From Rhodobacteraceae bacterium LNNU 3342 (GTDB lineage Bacteria > Pseudomonadota > Alphaproteobacteria > Rhodobacterales > Rhodobacteraceae), in contig VUAW01000007.1 of NCBI GenBank assembly GCA_008711135.1, forward strand, positions 62,001 through 126,000: a stretch of 64,000 nucleotides of DNA, written 5' to 3'. This document shows positions 51,514 through 60,207 of the stretch, piece after piece; position 1 is the first letter of the stretch, and each line of letters opens with the position of its first letter. The notes beneath the pieces are model-generated. The model did not search any database. It worked only from the letters and a program-made list of their open reading frames with translations, and was not told where the DNA came from. Made by a program: the position numbers and the translations under genes.

Positions 51514-53925
51514 ATGAAACCGACCTTTGCACTGACCCTTTCCCCCGACGGCCTGCGCCTTTCGCATCGCGACCGCCGTGGCTGGCTTCTGGTGGGCGAG
51601 GCCGCCCTGGATGATCCACAGCTTGGCCACCGCCTGAAGGAGCTGAGGCAGACAGCCGAACAACTTGCCCCCGGCGCCGTGACGACGAAACTGGTGCTGC
51701 CGACGGAACTGGTCCTGTTCACGACGCTTGACCTGCCGCCGGGGGAAGAAGATCGCATCCCGCCCGCGCTGGAGGGGCTGACCTACTATGATCCCGCTGA
51801 TCTGGTCTGGGACTGGGTGCCTGAAGACGAGGGTATCCGTCTTGCCGCCGTCGCGCGCGAGTCGCTTGCCGAGGCGGAGAATTTTGCAGAGGAGAACGGC
51901 TTTGCGCCGATCTGCTTTGTCGCCCTGCCCGAAGACGTCGGAAGTTTCGAGGAAGAACCATTTTTCGGGCTGACCACCCACGGCATGTCGCTGGGGCTGG
52001 ACCCGGCGGAGCTTCGCGGGGATGAGCCTGCCTTTGTCGTAGGCCGTGCTGTCATCACCCCTGCGCCCGAACGGCCAGAGGCCGCGCCCGCCGAACCGCC
52101 CAAGACGGCCGAATTCGAAGACATTAACGAAGAGGTCCCCGCCCGCCCCGCCGCCCGCCCCTCGGAAGAGCGGGAGCGGATCGCTGCCGCAGTCCGTCGT
52201 GTACGTCTGGCGCCCGTGCCCGCGCCAGAGCCTGAGCCCGAACGGGTTCCCGTCGCCGAGGATGAAGCTGCCGCCGAGCCCGAACAGCCGCCGCAGGCCG
52301 AACCGGTCGGCATGATCAACTCTCCTCAGATCGCGCTACCCGAGCATGAGCCGGAGCCGGAACCCGTTCCGGAGCCTGCCTTGGTTACTGCGCCAGCGCC
52401 TGCCGTCACGACGCCTCGGCTCCTGGGACCTGCGGGCAGCGCGATCGTCTCTCGTCCCAAGGTCGAGATCGAGCCCCACCCCCGTTCTTTCCAGGATCGG
52501 GCCGACGGGTTCCTTGCGCGCTATTCCCGGATGCCGCGTCCGGGAGGATCGGCGCGCAACGGCATCTTCCTGACCGGGGCCCTGGTTCTTGGCCTGGTAG
52601 GTGTAGGCGTATGGGCAAATTTGCAGCCGGAAGCCCCGTCTGTGGCACAGGAACAGGCCGTCGTCACCGACGCGCCTGCCGCGTCTGAGGATGTGACTGA
52701 ACTGACGCAAGCCCCCGCGCAGGAGCTGCCGCCCCTGCCGCAAGCGATGCCCCTTCCCGACCGGGCACTGCTTGACATCGCCCCCGCACCACAGATCCCA
52801 GCCCAGCCCCCCACCACGACAGAGGTTCAGGCGGTGGTCGCCGCCACCGTCCGCCGGCATGCCGTGGCTTTATTGGACACAGAGGCCGCTGAGGTGCTGA
52901 TCGCCGAGGAAGCAGAGGCGACTTATGAACCCGCGCCCCTCCCCGAGGCGGCCTTGGAGCCGGAGGAAACAGAACCCGAAGGCCAGGTCGACGTCGAAGC
53001 CGCGCCCGAAACCGCGGTTCAGTCAGTCGTACAGCCCCGGCCCAATCCGGCGGCAGCGGCCTGGGATCTTGACGAAGAAGGGGACACGCCCGAAGCGGCA
53101 GAGGCTGCGCAAACCCCTCCGCGCGCGCGACCGCGGGATTTCGTCCCCGCGCCACAGGCCGAGGTGATTCAGGATGCGGTGGCCGGTGTGGTTGCCGAAG
53201 TCGCCGCGCTCGACGCGCCCGAGCCGCCCACTCCAGAGGTTCTGGCCGGGCTTCGCCCCCGCAGCCGCCCGGACCTGCCCGCCACGGCGTTGGCCGAGGA
53301 AAAGGTGCCGGACCCGGCCCCGGCGGTCGAGGCAGCGTTCAGCCTTCTTCCGCGCGCACGGCCCGGTGCGATGGCTGCGCTGGCCGCCGATCTGGAACCC
53401 GAGCTTGAGGCCGAGGCGACCGCTTTTGCCATCGCGGCCTCCCCGGTTCCACTGTTGCGGCCAGAGGTCATTGCTGCCGCGCCCGCACCGACGCCTGCGG
53501 CCGCAGCGCCTGAACCCCCGCCTCCGCCCGCTCCGGTCGTCGCCGCGCGCCCGCCGGTCGATGCCCGTGCTGTGGACGCCGCGCTCGCCGCAGCGCTGGC
53601 CGCCCCTGGGCCGCAGCGGCAGCACCTGGCCGAAGCCGATGATGAGCCAGAATTGACCGCCCCCGCGCCGAACATTCCCACCTCGGCCTCAGTTGCGCAG
53701 CAGGCGACGGTTACCCGGGCCATCAACCTGCGGCAGGACAACCTGATCGGGGTCTATGGGACCTCTGGCAGCCGCCGCGCGCTGGTCCGCGCCTCGAACG
53801 GACGGATGATGCAGCTTCGCGTGGGCGACCGCTATGACGGCGGGCAAGTCGCCGTGATCCATGAACGCGAAGTTCACTACATCAAGAATGGGCGAACTTT
53901 TGCTCTTGCGATGCCGCAGGGCTGA
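51514..53925 (+). CDS. Large membrane protein with GspL/PilM-like N-domain and PilP/GspC-like C-domain
   Basis: The 803-residue protein begins with a domain of about 180 residues (MKPTFALTLSPDGLRLSHRD, KLVLPTELVLFTTLDLPPGE) that resembles the actin-like fold of PilM and GspL. A long Pro/Ala/Glu-rich stretch follows, then one membrane helix near residues 348-368 (NGIFLTGALVLGLVGVGVWA), more low-complexity sequence, and a C-terminal domain at about 728-803 (LIGVYGTSGSRRALVRASNG, RMMQLRVGDRYDGGQVAVIH) that looks like the periplasmic homology region of PilP/GspC. It would therefore link cytoplasm and periplasm. It stands alone; no pilus or secretion genes are next to it. Confidence 0.65.
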   Translation: MKPTFALTLSPDGLRLSHRDRRGWLLVGEAALDDPQLGHRLKELRQTAEQLAPGAVTTKLVLPTELVLFTTLDLPPGEEDRIPPALEGLTYYDPADLVWDWVPEDEGIRLAAVARESLAEAENFAEENGFAPICFVALPEDVGSFEEEPFFGLTTHGMSLGLDPAELRGDEPAFVVGRAVITPAPERPEAAPAEPPKTAEFEDINEEVPARPAARPSEERERIAAAVRRVRLAPVPAPEPEPERVPVAEDEAAAEPEQPPQAEPVGMINSPQIALPEHEPEPEPVPEPALVTAPAPAVTTPRLLGPAGSAIVSRPKVEIEPHPRSFQDRADGFLARYSRMPRPGGSARNGIFLTGALVLGLVGVGVWANLQPEAPSVAQEQAVVTDAPAASEDVTELTQAPAQELPPLPQAMPLPDRALLDIAPAPQIPAQPPTTTEVQAVVAATVRRHAVALLDTEAAEVLIAEEAEATYEPAPLPEAALEPEETEPEGQVDVEAAPETAVQSVVQPRPNPAAAAWDLDEEGDTPEAAEAAQTPPRARPRDFVPAPQAEVIQDAVAGVVAEVAALDAPEPPTPEVLAGLRPRSRPDLPATALAEEKVPDPAPAVEAAFSLLPRARPGAMAALAADLEPELEAEATAFAIAASPVPLLRPEVIAAAPAPTPAAAAPEPPPPPAPVVAARPPVDARAVDAALAAALAAPGPQRQHLAEADDEPELTAPAPNIPTSASVAQQATVTRAINLRQDNLIGVYGTSGSRRALVRASNGRMMQLRVGDRYDGGQVAVIHEREVHYIKNGRTFALAMPQG

Positions 53926-53928
53926 CGC

Positions 53929-54942
53929 CTAGCCGCCAGACACTCCCGCCTCGGCGAAGGTTGCCATGCCGGAATGACAGGCAATAGCTGCCTGCACGAT
54001 ACCGATAGCCAAGGCCGCGCCGCTCCCCTCGCCCAGCCGAAGCCCCAGGTTCAAAAGCGGTGTCTTGCCCAATGCCGCGAGCAGTCTTTCATGCCCTGGT
54101 TCAGCCGAACAATGCCCTGCCAGCGCATGGTCCAGCGCACCGGGTGCCGCGCGTTCCAGCACTGCTGCCGCCGCTGTGCAGATGAACCCGTCCAGCAGCA
54201 CCGGAATCCGCGCTGTCCGCGCCGCGGCGATCGCGCCTGCCATGGCGGCAAGCTCGCGCCCGCCCAGCCGCCGAAGCGCCTCCAGCGGGTCAAGAAGTTG
54301 CCCGCGATGGCAGGAGAGCCCTGCTGCCACCGCCGCCGCCTTGCGCCCCAGCCCGGCATCATCGACGCCCGTGCCACGCCCGACCCAATCTCGTGGGTTG
54401 CCCCCGTAAAGCGCCGTCGCCAGAGCCGCGGCCGATGTCGTATTGCCAATGCCCATTTCCCCCGTCACCAGAAGGTCGGCTTGAGGGTCCACTGCTGCCC
54501 AGCCGGTGCAAAGTGCGTCCAGAAGCTCGCCTTCGCTCATCGCCGGGGCCTCGGTGAAGTCAGCTGTTGGCTGGTCAAGGTTCAGCGCGTGAATGTCGAT
54601 CCTTGCGCCGAATGTTTCGGCAAGCTGATTTATGGCCGCGCCGCCAGTGCGGAAGTTTTCCACCATCTGTGCCGTGACCGCCTGCGGAAAGGCCGATACG
54701 CCCTGCGACGTCACCCCGTGGTTCCCGGCGAAGATGATCACCTGTGGCGCCTTCAGCCGGGGCAGCGGGCCGCGCCAGCCGGCATACCAGATGGCGATAT
54801 CTTCTAGGCGGCCCAGCGCACCCAGAGGCTTGGTCAACATCGCATCGCGCGCCCGCGCCGCTTCGGCTGCGCCTGCATCGGGCTGGGGAAGGCGGGCAAG
54901 CGCCTGCCGGAACTCGGTCAGCGTGGCGAAGGGACGGGTCAT
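53929..54942 (-). CDS. cobT: Nicotinate-nucleotide-dimethylbenzimidazole phosphoribosyltransferase
   Basis: CobT makes alpha-ribazole phosphate, the lower ligand precursor of cobalamin. The 337-residue protein has [80 protein letters not shown] and the C-terminal [20 protein letters not shown] that includes the catalytic Glu. It is divergent from cobS over 68 bases, a natural pair for lower-ligand assembly. No cobalamin riboswitch fits in that gap. Confidence 0.95.
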   Translation of the reverse strand: MTRPFATLTEFRQALARLPQPDAGAAEAARARDAMLTKPLGALGRLEDIAIWYAGWRGPLPRLKAPQVIIFAGNHGVTSQGVSAFPQAVTAQMVENFRTGGAAINQLAETFGARIDIHALNLDQPTADFTEAPAMSEGELLDALCTGWAAVDPQADLLVTGEMGIGNTTSAAALATALYGGNPRDWVGRGTGVDDAGLGRKAAAVAAGLSCHRGQLLDPLEALRRLGGRELAAMAGAIAAARTARIPVLLDGFICTAAAAVLERAAPGALDHALAGHCSAEPGHERLLAALGKTPLLNLGLRLGEGSGAALAIGIVQAAIACHSGMATFAEAGVSGG

Positions 54943-55010
54943 GGCGGCCTCGTTGCGTTGTGCGTGGGCCTTGTTTAACCATCGTCATGGGGAAAGCGAA
55001 GGGGTGCAGG

Positions 55011-55748
55011 ATGGGTGACGCGAACAGGATGGCGCCGGGCGACGTGCTCGCCGCGCTTGGGCTTCTGACACGGCTTCCAGTTCCGGGTCGGCATCGAGCC
55101 GCGGCTTGGGCGTTTCCGCTGGCAGGGCTGGTGGTGGGTGCGATTGCGGCGGTGGTAGCCTCGGTAGCAATGTGGCTGGGGGTGCCGGGGGTCCTGGCGG
55201 CGCTGCTGGCGCTGGTGGTGCAGGCGGTACTGACCGGGGCAATGCACGAAGATGGGCTTGCCGATTGCTGCGACGGGCTCTGGGGCGGCTGGTCGCGGGC
55301 TGCGCGGCTCCGGATCATGAAGGACAGCCACATCGGCACCTATGGCGTGCTGGGACTGGTGCTGGTGGTGCTGCTGCGCTGGTCTGCATTAGCGCTGCTG
55401 TTCGACGCAGGCGCCGTCTGGGGGCCGTTGCTGGCCGCGGCGGTGCTGTCACGTGTCCCGATGGTGGCGCTTATGGCGGGACTGCGCAATGCCCGCGGCA
55501 CGGGGCTGTCGGCGGCGGTGGGACGGGCCGATTGGCCGGCGACGGGGATTGCCGCGTTGATCGCGCTTTTCGTGACGGCAGTCGCAGGTATGCCAGTGTT
55601 CTGGCCTGCCGTCCTGGTACTGCTGGTCACTGTCGCCATCGGCGCGCTGGCAGAGGTCAAGATCGGGGGGCAGACTGGCGACGTTCTTGGCGCGTCCCAG
55701 CAACTGGCAGAGGCGGCGGTGCTGATGTCGCTGGCAGCAGCGATATGA
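55011..55748 (+). CDS. cobS: Adenosylcobinamide-GDP ribazoletransferase (cobalamin synthase)
   Basis: CobS joins adenosylcobinamide-GDP with alpha-ribazole in the membrane. The 245-residue protein has about six membrane helices and the family motifs LTRLPVPGRH, TGAMHEDGLADCCDGLWGGW and RLRIMKDSHIGTYGVLGLVL, ending with IGGQTGDVLGASQQLAEAAV. I use ATG 55011 (MGDANRM); an in-frame ATG at 54987 is possible. It is divergent from cobT and ends in a terminator. Confidence 0.94.
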   Translation: MGDANRMAPGDVLAALGLLTRLPVPGRHRAAAWAFPLAGLVVGAIAAVVASVAMWLGVPGVLAALLALVVQAVLTGAMHEDGLADCCDGLWGGWSRAARLRIMKDSHIGTYGVLGLVLVVLLRWSALALLFDAGAVWGPLLAAAVLSRVPMVALMAGLRNARGTGLSAAVGRADWPATGIAALIALFVTAVAGMPVFWPAVLVLLVTVAIGALAEVKIGGQTGDVLGASQQLAEAAVLMSLAAAI

Positions 55749-55750
55749 AA

Positions 55751-55780
55751 AAACCGCAGCCTTGGGGGCTGCGGTCTTTT
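55751..55780. terminator. Rho-independent terminator, bidirectional
   Basis: ACCGCAGCC (55753-55761) pairs with GGCTGCGGT (55767-55775). CTTTT follows on the plus strand, and AAAAAA before it gives a T run for the minus strand. It ends both cobS and carD. Confidence 0.88.
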
Positions 55781-55796
55781 GCAGGAGTAGATGTGA

Positions 55797-56306
55797 TCAG
55801 GCAGCGCGGGACAGCAGCACGTCGTCTACGGCCTTTTGTGCGCCAGCCTCATCCGTGCCGCTGACGGCAGCGACTTCACGGGTCAGCCGCTCCAGCGCAG
55901 CCTCGTAGAGCTGACGCTCGGAATAGCTCTGCTCGCGCTGGTCGTCCGTGCGGTGCAGGTCGCGCACCACTTCGGCGATCGAGAGCAGGTCGCCCGAGTT
56001 GATCTTTTGCTCGTATTCCTGCGCGCGACGCGACCACATGGCACGCTTGACGCGGGCTTTGCCTTTCAGCGTTTCAAGCGCCTTGCTCACCACATCCGGA
56101 GTGGACAGAGAGCGCATCCCGATTTCCGTCGCCTTGTGCGTCGGCACGCGGAGCGTCATCTTGTCCTTTTCGAACGAGATCACGAAAAGCTCCAGGTGAA
56201 GCCCGGCGATCTCCTGCTCCTCGATCGACATGATCTTGCCTACGCCATGCGCCGGATAGACCACGAAATCGTTGGGGCGAAATTCAGCTTTCTTCGTCTT
56301 GGTCAT
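55797..56306 (-). CDS. carD: CarD family transcription regulator
   Basis: CarD binds the RNA polymerase beta subunit and stabilises open promoter complexes, notably at rRNA promoters. The 169-residue protein has the RNA polymerase-binding N-domain (FRPNDFVVYPAHGVGKIMSI, KMTLRVPTHKATEIGMRSLS) and the helical DNA-binding C-domain (RAMWSRRAQEYEQKINSGDL, IAEVVRDLHRTDDQREQSYS). The gene lies downstream of the ferredoxin gene after 261 bases and has its own promoter region. Conserved in this genomic place in alphaproteobacteria. Confidence 0.94.
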   Translation of the reverse strand: MTKTKKAEFRPNDFVVYPAHGVGKIMSIEEQEIAGLHLELFVISFEKDKMTLRVPTHKATEIGMRSLSTPDVVSKALETLKGKARVKRAMWSRRAQEYEQKINSGDLLSIAEVVRDLHRTDDQREQSYSERQLYEAALERLTREVAAVSGTDEAGAQKAVDDVLLSRAA

Positions 56307-56456
56307 GCAGTCGCTTCCTCACAAGGCCCCCTGGCGCCGCGACAAAAAGAACCGACCGAGAGTCCACGACCCCCGAACCCGGTTCTATGTCCATCGCAAA
56401 TAGTTCTCGCAGTTGGAACTGCAAGGCACGGCAGCAGGTTTCCATATTTGTTTTAT

Positions 56457-56480
56457 GGCATCTATATATCATAAGATGCC
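56457..56480 (-). terminator. Weak hairpin after fdxA
   Basis: GGCATCT (56457-56463) pairs with AGATGCC (56474-56480) around a 10-base AT-rich loop. On the minus strand it is followed by ATAAAACAAAT, so it may weakly stop the fdxA transcript. The 261-base gap that holds it has no gene I can support. Confidence 0.45.
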
Positions 56481-56567
56481 GCCGAATCAAAGCATGCAGA
56501 ATTGCCTCTGCCTTGATCCGACAGTCATTTATCCTGCAGCCAGCGCAACCCGGCTATGCAGACAGCC

Positions 56568-56906
56568 TCAGCCGCCTTCGCCGGGGGCTTCAGAGAAGTA
56601 ACGGTCCAGCTTGCCGGTTTCGCCGTCGCGTTCCTTGGCCTCGGGCAGCGGATCCTTGCGGGTGACGATGACCGGCCAAAGCTCGGAATACTTGCGGTTG
56701 AACTCAACCCAGTTCTCCATATCCGGCTCGGTATCCGGGCGGATCGCGTCAGCGGGACATTCCGGCTCGCATACGCCGCAGTCGATGCATTCATCCGGGT
56801 GGATGACCAGCATGTTCTCGCCTTCGTAGAAGCAATCCACCGGACAGACCTCGACGCAGTCGGTATATTTGCAGGCGATGCAATTATCTGTGACGACGTA
56901 GGTCAT
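56568..56906 (-). CDS. fdxA: Ferredoxin FdxA, 7Fe type
   Basis: The 112-residue protein is a [3Fe-4S][4Fe-4S] ferredoxin. The first cluster motif is [19 protein letters not shown] and the second is [14 protein letters not shown], with Cys at 9, 12, 17, 21, 25 and in the second group. The long C-terminal tail ([20 protein letters not shown]) is typical of FdxA in alphaproteobacteria. It may serve as the electron carrier for enzymes such as the P450 or sulfite reductase in this window. A candidate sigma-70 promoter lies just upstream. Confidence 0.95.
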   Translation of the reverse strand: MTYVVTDNCIACKYTDCVEVCPVDCFYEGENMLVIHPDECIDCGVCEPECPADAIRPDTEPDMENWVEFNRKYSELWPVIVTRKDPLPEAKERDGETGKLDRYFSEAPGEGG

Positions 56907-56936
56907 GCGGAGCCTCTCTGTCTGGAACCCGCGCGT

Positions 56937-56965
56937 TAGCTAGACCAGCCGCAGCGATCATTCAA
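56937..56965 (-). promoter_or_regulatory. Candidate promoter of fdxA
   Basis: On the minus strand TTGAAT (complement of 56960-56965) and TAGCTA (complement of 56937-56942) are separated by 17 bases, 31 bases before the fdxA start codon. The spacing is ideal and the boxes moderately close to consensus. Confidence 0.55.
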
Positions 56966-56975
56966 GGCGCTTTAC

Positions 56976-57002
56976 ATCGGAAAGACAACCGGTTTTTCCG
57001 AT
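56976..57002. other. Perfect hairpin between the S4 gene and fdxA
   Basis: ATCGGAAA (56976-56983) pairs with TTTCCGAT (56995-57002); the 11-base loop itself contains AACCGGTT. No T run follows on either strand, so it may be a weak terminator for the S4 gene or a regulator site upstream of the fdxA promoter. Confidence 0.5.
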
Positions 57003-57019
57003 TCTTCCAGCGGCGAATA

Positions 57020-57346
57020 CTATTCCCGAACTTCCGCCGGGGGCAGAACGTCCTGCGCTGGCGGCAGTTCCAGATCCAGGTAAAGTGCCTGCGCCTCGGT
57101 CGCCGGACCGCGGCGCAGGCCGATGTTCAGAACCTGGATAACGCGAACCCGCTCTCCCATCGGGAAGGTCAGTACATCGCCCGGCCCTACCTGGGCCGCG
57201 CTTTTGCTAACCGGCTGCCGGTTGATCCGAACCCGCCCTGAGTCCACGAATCGGGCTGCAAGGCTGCGGGTCTTGAAGAACCGCGCGAACCACAGCCACT
57301 TGTCCAGCCGGATGGTTTCGCGCGGTGCGTCGGCCGCCTTGGCCAA
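57020..57346 (-). CDS. S4 domain RNA-binding protein (HslR-like)
   Basis: The 108-residue protein has an S4 domain from residue 11 on (IRLDKWLWFARFFKTRSLAA, SGRVRINRQPVSKSAAQVGP, GDVLTFPMGERVRVIQVLNI), as in HslR/Hsp15, which binds stalled 50S subunits. The start is a TTG that follows the TAA stop of the helicase gene with no gap and in the same frame; no better start is present. The tail is short and acidic. Its place after the helicase is conserved in alphaproteobacteria. Confidence 0.88.
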   Translation of the reverse strand: MAKAADAPRETIRLDKWLWFARFFKTRSLAARFVDSGRVRINRQPVSKSAAQVGPGDVLTFPMGERVRVIQVLNIGLRRGPATEAQALYLDLELPPAQDVLPPAEVRE

Positions 57347-60196
57347 TTACTTCCGGTCCTTGAGCGCGGCGAGCACCGCGAACGGGTTGTCCGGGTCGAT
57401 CTTTTCCTGCCGGGGCGGGCGGGCGGAATAGGTCTTGGTCCCCTCGGGTTTGCCCTGCGGCTTGCCCTTGCCCTTGGGCTTGCCGGGACGGTCGCCCTTC
57501 GGCCCTTCACGACGGGGCCGGTCACCCTGACCTTCCCGGCGTTCGCCCTGCGCTGCAGGGGCCTCGCCCTGCCCTTCCCGCGCCGGACGGTTGCCGCGCG
57601 GCTGACCACGATCACGGCTCTGGTTGCCACGGGGACGCGGCGCCCAAGTAAAGGTGTAGAACACCTCATTTTCCATTTCGATCGTCGCTTCGGCGGTGCT
57701 CGACGGCTCTGCCGGCGGGGCGGCAGGTTCGGCCGCTGCGGGTTCTGCCGGGGATTCCGCCGCTTCCGCGGGACCTTCGGCTGCAGTCGAAGGCGCCTCG
57801 GCGGCCGGCGGCATCGGCTTGATCTTCGCCCGCTCGCCACGCTCGGCCTTGTAGCCAAGCCCCTGCATGAGGTCAGCAAACTGTTCCAGCGTCATGCCGG
57901 TGATCGACAGCATGTCGGGGGTGGCCTCGAACCCGGCGCGGCTGTCCTTGGCGCGAAGCAGGTCGGCCAGACGTTCCAGCATGTCGATGCGGATCGCCCG
58001 CGCCCCTGCGGGCCGATAGCCGGCAAGGATGTAATGTTCGCGCGGCACGTCCGGCAGGTTCGGGATGGTCACCAACCCTGGGGGCGGGCTTTCCGGGAAC
58101 TCCTGCAAGCCCTGCGCAAGCGACCAAAGCACCAGACGAAGCCGCGTCGGCGCGGGCTTCAGCAGCAGCGGCAGGAAGATCGTGAACTGGCCAAAGCGCA
58201 GCCCGTGCTTGCGCAGCGCGCCGCGGGCGTCCTGATCTAGGTCCTTGACCTCTTGTGCGATCTGTTCACGCGGCAGGACGCCCAGCGACTCCACCATGCG
58301 GAAGGCAAAGCCGCGGGCAAGCCCGGTCAGTGCCTCGTCCTGCTGAAGCTTCAGGAGCGGCTCGAACAGCGCGTTCACCTTGCGGTCGATGAAATGCTGC
58401 AGCCGGCGGCGGACCTTTTCGGCCACGTCCGGCCCGGCTTCCTCGTCCACGAAGGGTTCGACCTGCGGGCGCAGCGGTTCAGGACCAGCGACCAGCTTGC
58501 CCACCGCCTGCGTGCCCCACATCAGGCCGCCCTGTTCGGTGAAGTCGATCTCGGTGTCCGGCGCGTTGTAGAAGCGGTCGGCGCGCAGGTGGAATTCAGG
58601 ACGCAGCGCCTGCAGGCTTGCCTGCCGCAGGGTCCGGGCCTCGTCCGGACTCGCGCTCGTGTCCTGGCGGAAGCGGAACCCTTCCAGCCGGCCGATGAAC
58701 TCGCCCTCTACCGTCACTTCACCCTTGTCGTTCACCTCGGCCACGAGGGTCTCCTTCTGCTTCAACCGCCGCAACAAAACACTCGTCCGCCGGTCAACAA
58801 ATCTTTGCGTCAGACGGGCGTGCAGCGCATCCGACAAGCGGTCTTCTACAGCGCGCGTTTCATTCCGCCAATGGCTTTCGTCATGTGTCCAGCCCTTGCG
58901 TTGCGCGACGTAGGTCCATGTGCGGATATACGCCAGCCGCTTGGACAGCGCATCAATGTCGCCATCGGTGCGGTCGATCCGGGCGATATTGGTCGCCAGC
59001 CAGTCATTCGGCACCGGCGCGCCCTGCCGCAGGAAGCCGAAGATCCGCGCCAGAAGCCCCGCGTGTTCGTTGCTTGAAATGCCACGAAAGTCGGGAATGC
59101 GGCAAACATCCCACAAAAGTCGCACTTCATGACCGGCGCTGACGGTGCCGCGAATCTCCGGCATCTCTGCCAAGGCCTTGAGCGCGAGCACATCGTCAGA
59201 ATCACGCACCCGCGTCAGCCACTCCTGATGGGTCTGCTGTTCCAGCGACGCGATCAGCCGGTCAACGGATCCAAAGGCCAGGTTGGCATTGCGCCACTGC
59301 AACTTGCGCACCGGCTCGAACCGGTGGTTCTCGATCGCGTCGATGACCTCTTCGGACAGGGGGCGGGCCTCTCCGGTCACGCCGAAGGTGCCGTTGTTCA
59401 TGTGCCGCCCCGCGCGTCCCGCGATCTGGGCAAGCTCGTTCGGGATCAGGGGCCGCATCCGCCGCCCGTCGAACTTGACGGTCGAGGAAAACGCCACGTG
59501 GTTGATGTCGAGGTTGAGTCCCATGCCGATGGCATCCGTCGCCACCAGGTAATCCACGTCGCCATTCTGATACAGCGCGACCTGCGCGTTCCGCGTCCGG
59601 GGCGACAGCGCGCCCATCACCACCGCGCAGCCGCCCTTTTGCCGGCGGATAAGTTCAGCGATGGCATAGACGTTTTCGACAGAAAATCCTACGATTGCCG
59701 AACGCGGCGGCATCCGGCTGATCTTTTTAGATCCAGCCCAAGAAAGCTGCGACAGACGCGGACGGCTGACGAATTGCGCACGCGGTTCCAGCGCCGCGAT
59801 CGCGCCGCGCATCGTGTCGGCGCCCAGGAACAGAGTTTCCTGCAACCCGCGCGCGTTCATCAGCCGGTCGGTGAACACATGGCCACGTTCGGGATCGGCG
59901 CAAAGCTGGATTTCGTCCACCGCGACGAAATCCGCGCCGATTTCCAGCGGCATCGCCTCGACCGTGCAGACCCAGTACTGGGTGCGTTCGGGGACGATCC
60001 GCTCTTCCCCAGTAACCAGCGCCACAACGGAGGGGCCGCGCTTTTCCACGATCCGGTCATAAACCTCGCGCGCCAGCAGGCGCAGCGGCAGGCCGATGAC
60101 GCCCGTGCGATGGGCGAGCATCCGTTCAATGGCATGGTGGGTCTTGCCGGTGTTCGTCGGCCCGAGGACCGCTGTGATCCTCGCCTGCTCGCGCAT
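57347..60196 (-). CDS. SUV3-like DEAD/DEAH helicase
   Basis: The 949-residue protein has a helicase core in its first half: Walker A GPTNTGKTHH near residue 12, VDEIQLCADPERGH, the GADTMRGAI segment, and motif V/VI AIGMGLNLDINHVAFSST and ELAQIAGRAGRH. The C-terminal half has a helicase-associated region and a Lys/Gly/Arg-rich tail (KGKGKPQGKPEGTKTYSARP). This is the alphaproteobacterial SUV3/MgpS type, linked to RNA metabolism. ATG 60196 is used; a GTG directly before it is possible. Its TAA is followed at once by the S4 gene. Confidence 0.9.
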   Translation of the reverse strand: MREQARITAVLGPTNTGKTHHAIERMLAHRTGVIGLPLRLLAREVYDRIVEKRGPSVVALVTGEERIVPERTQYWVCTVEAMPLEIGADFVAVDEIQLCADPERGHVFTDRLMNARGLQETLFLGADTMRGAIAALEPRAQFVSRPRLSQLSWAGSKKISRMPPRSAIVGFSVENVYAIAELIRRQKGGCAVVMGALSPRTRNAQVALYQNGDVDYLVATDAIGMGLNLDINHVAFSSTVKFDGRRMRPLIPNELAQIAGRAGRHMNNGTFGVTGEARPLSEEVIDAIENHRFEPVRKLQWRNANLAFGSVDRLIASLEQQTHQEWLTRVRDSDDVLALKALAEMPEIRGTVSAGHEVRLLWDVCRIPDFRGISSNEHAGLLARIFGFLRQGAPVPNDWLATNIARIDRTDGDIDALSKRLAYIRTWTYVAQRKGWTHDESHWRNETRAVEDRLSDALHARLTQRFVDRRTSVLLRRLKQKETLVAEVNDKGEVTVEGEFIGRLEGFRFRQDTSASPDEARTLRQASLQALRPEFHLRADRFYNAPDTEIDFTEQGGLMWGTQAVGKLVAGPEPLRPQVEPFVDEEAGPDVAEKVRRRLQHFIDRKVNALFEPLLKLQQDEALTGLARGFAFRMVESLGVLPREQIAQEVKDLDQDARGALRKHGLRFGQFTIFLPLLLKPAPTRLRLVLWSLAQGLQEFPESPPPGLVTIPNLPDVPREHYILAGYRPAGARAIRIDMLERLADLLRAKDSRAGFEATPDMLSITGMTLEQFADLMQGLGYKAERGERAKIKPMPPAAEAPSTAAEGPAEAAESPAEPAAAEPAAPPAEPSSTAEATIEMENEVFYTFTWAPRPRGNQSRDRGQPRGNRPAREGQGEAPAAQGERREGQGDRPRREGPKGDRPGKPKGKGKPQGKPEGTKTYSARPPRQEKIDPDNPFAVLAALKDRK

Positions 60197-60207
60197 CACG
60201 TTCAGCC

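Noticed and set aside
54943-55010. Possible cobalamin riboswitch between cobT and cobS
   Set aside because: The 68-base gap is far too short for that RNA and lacks its conserved core.
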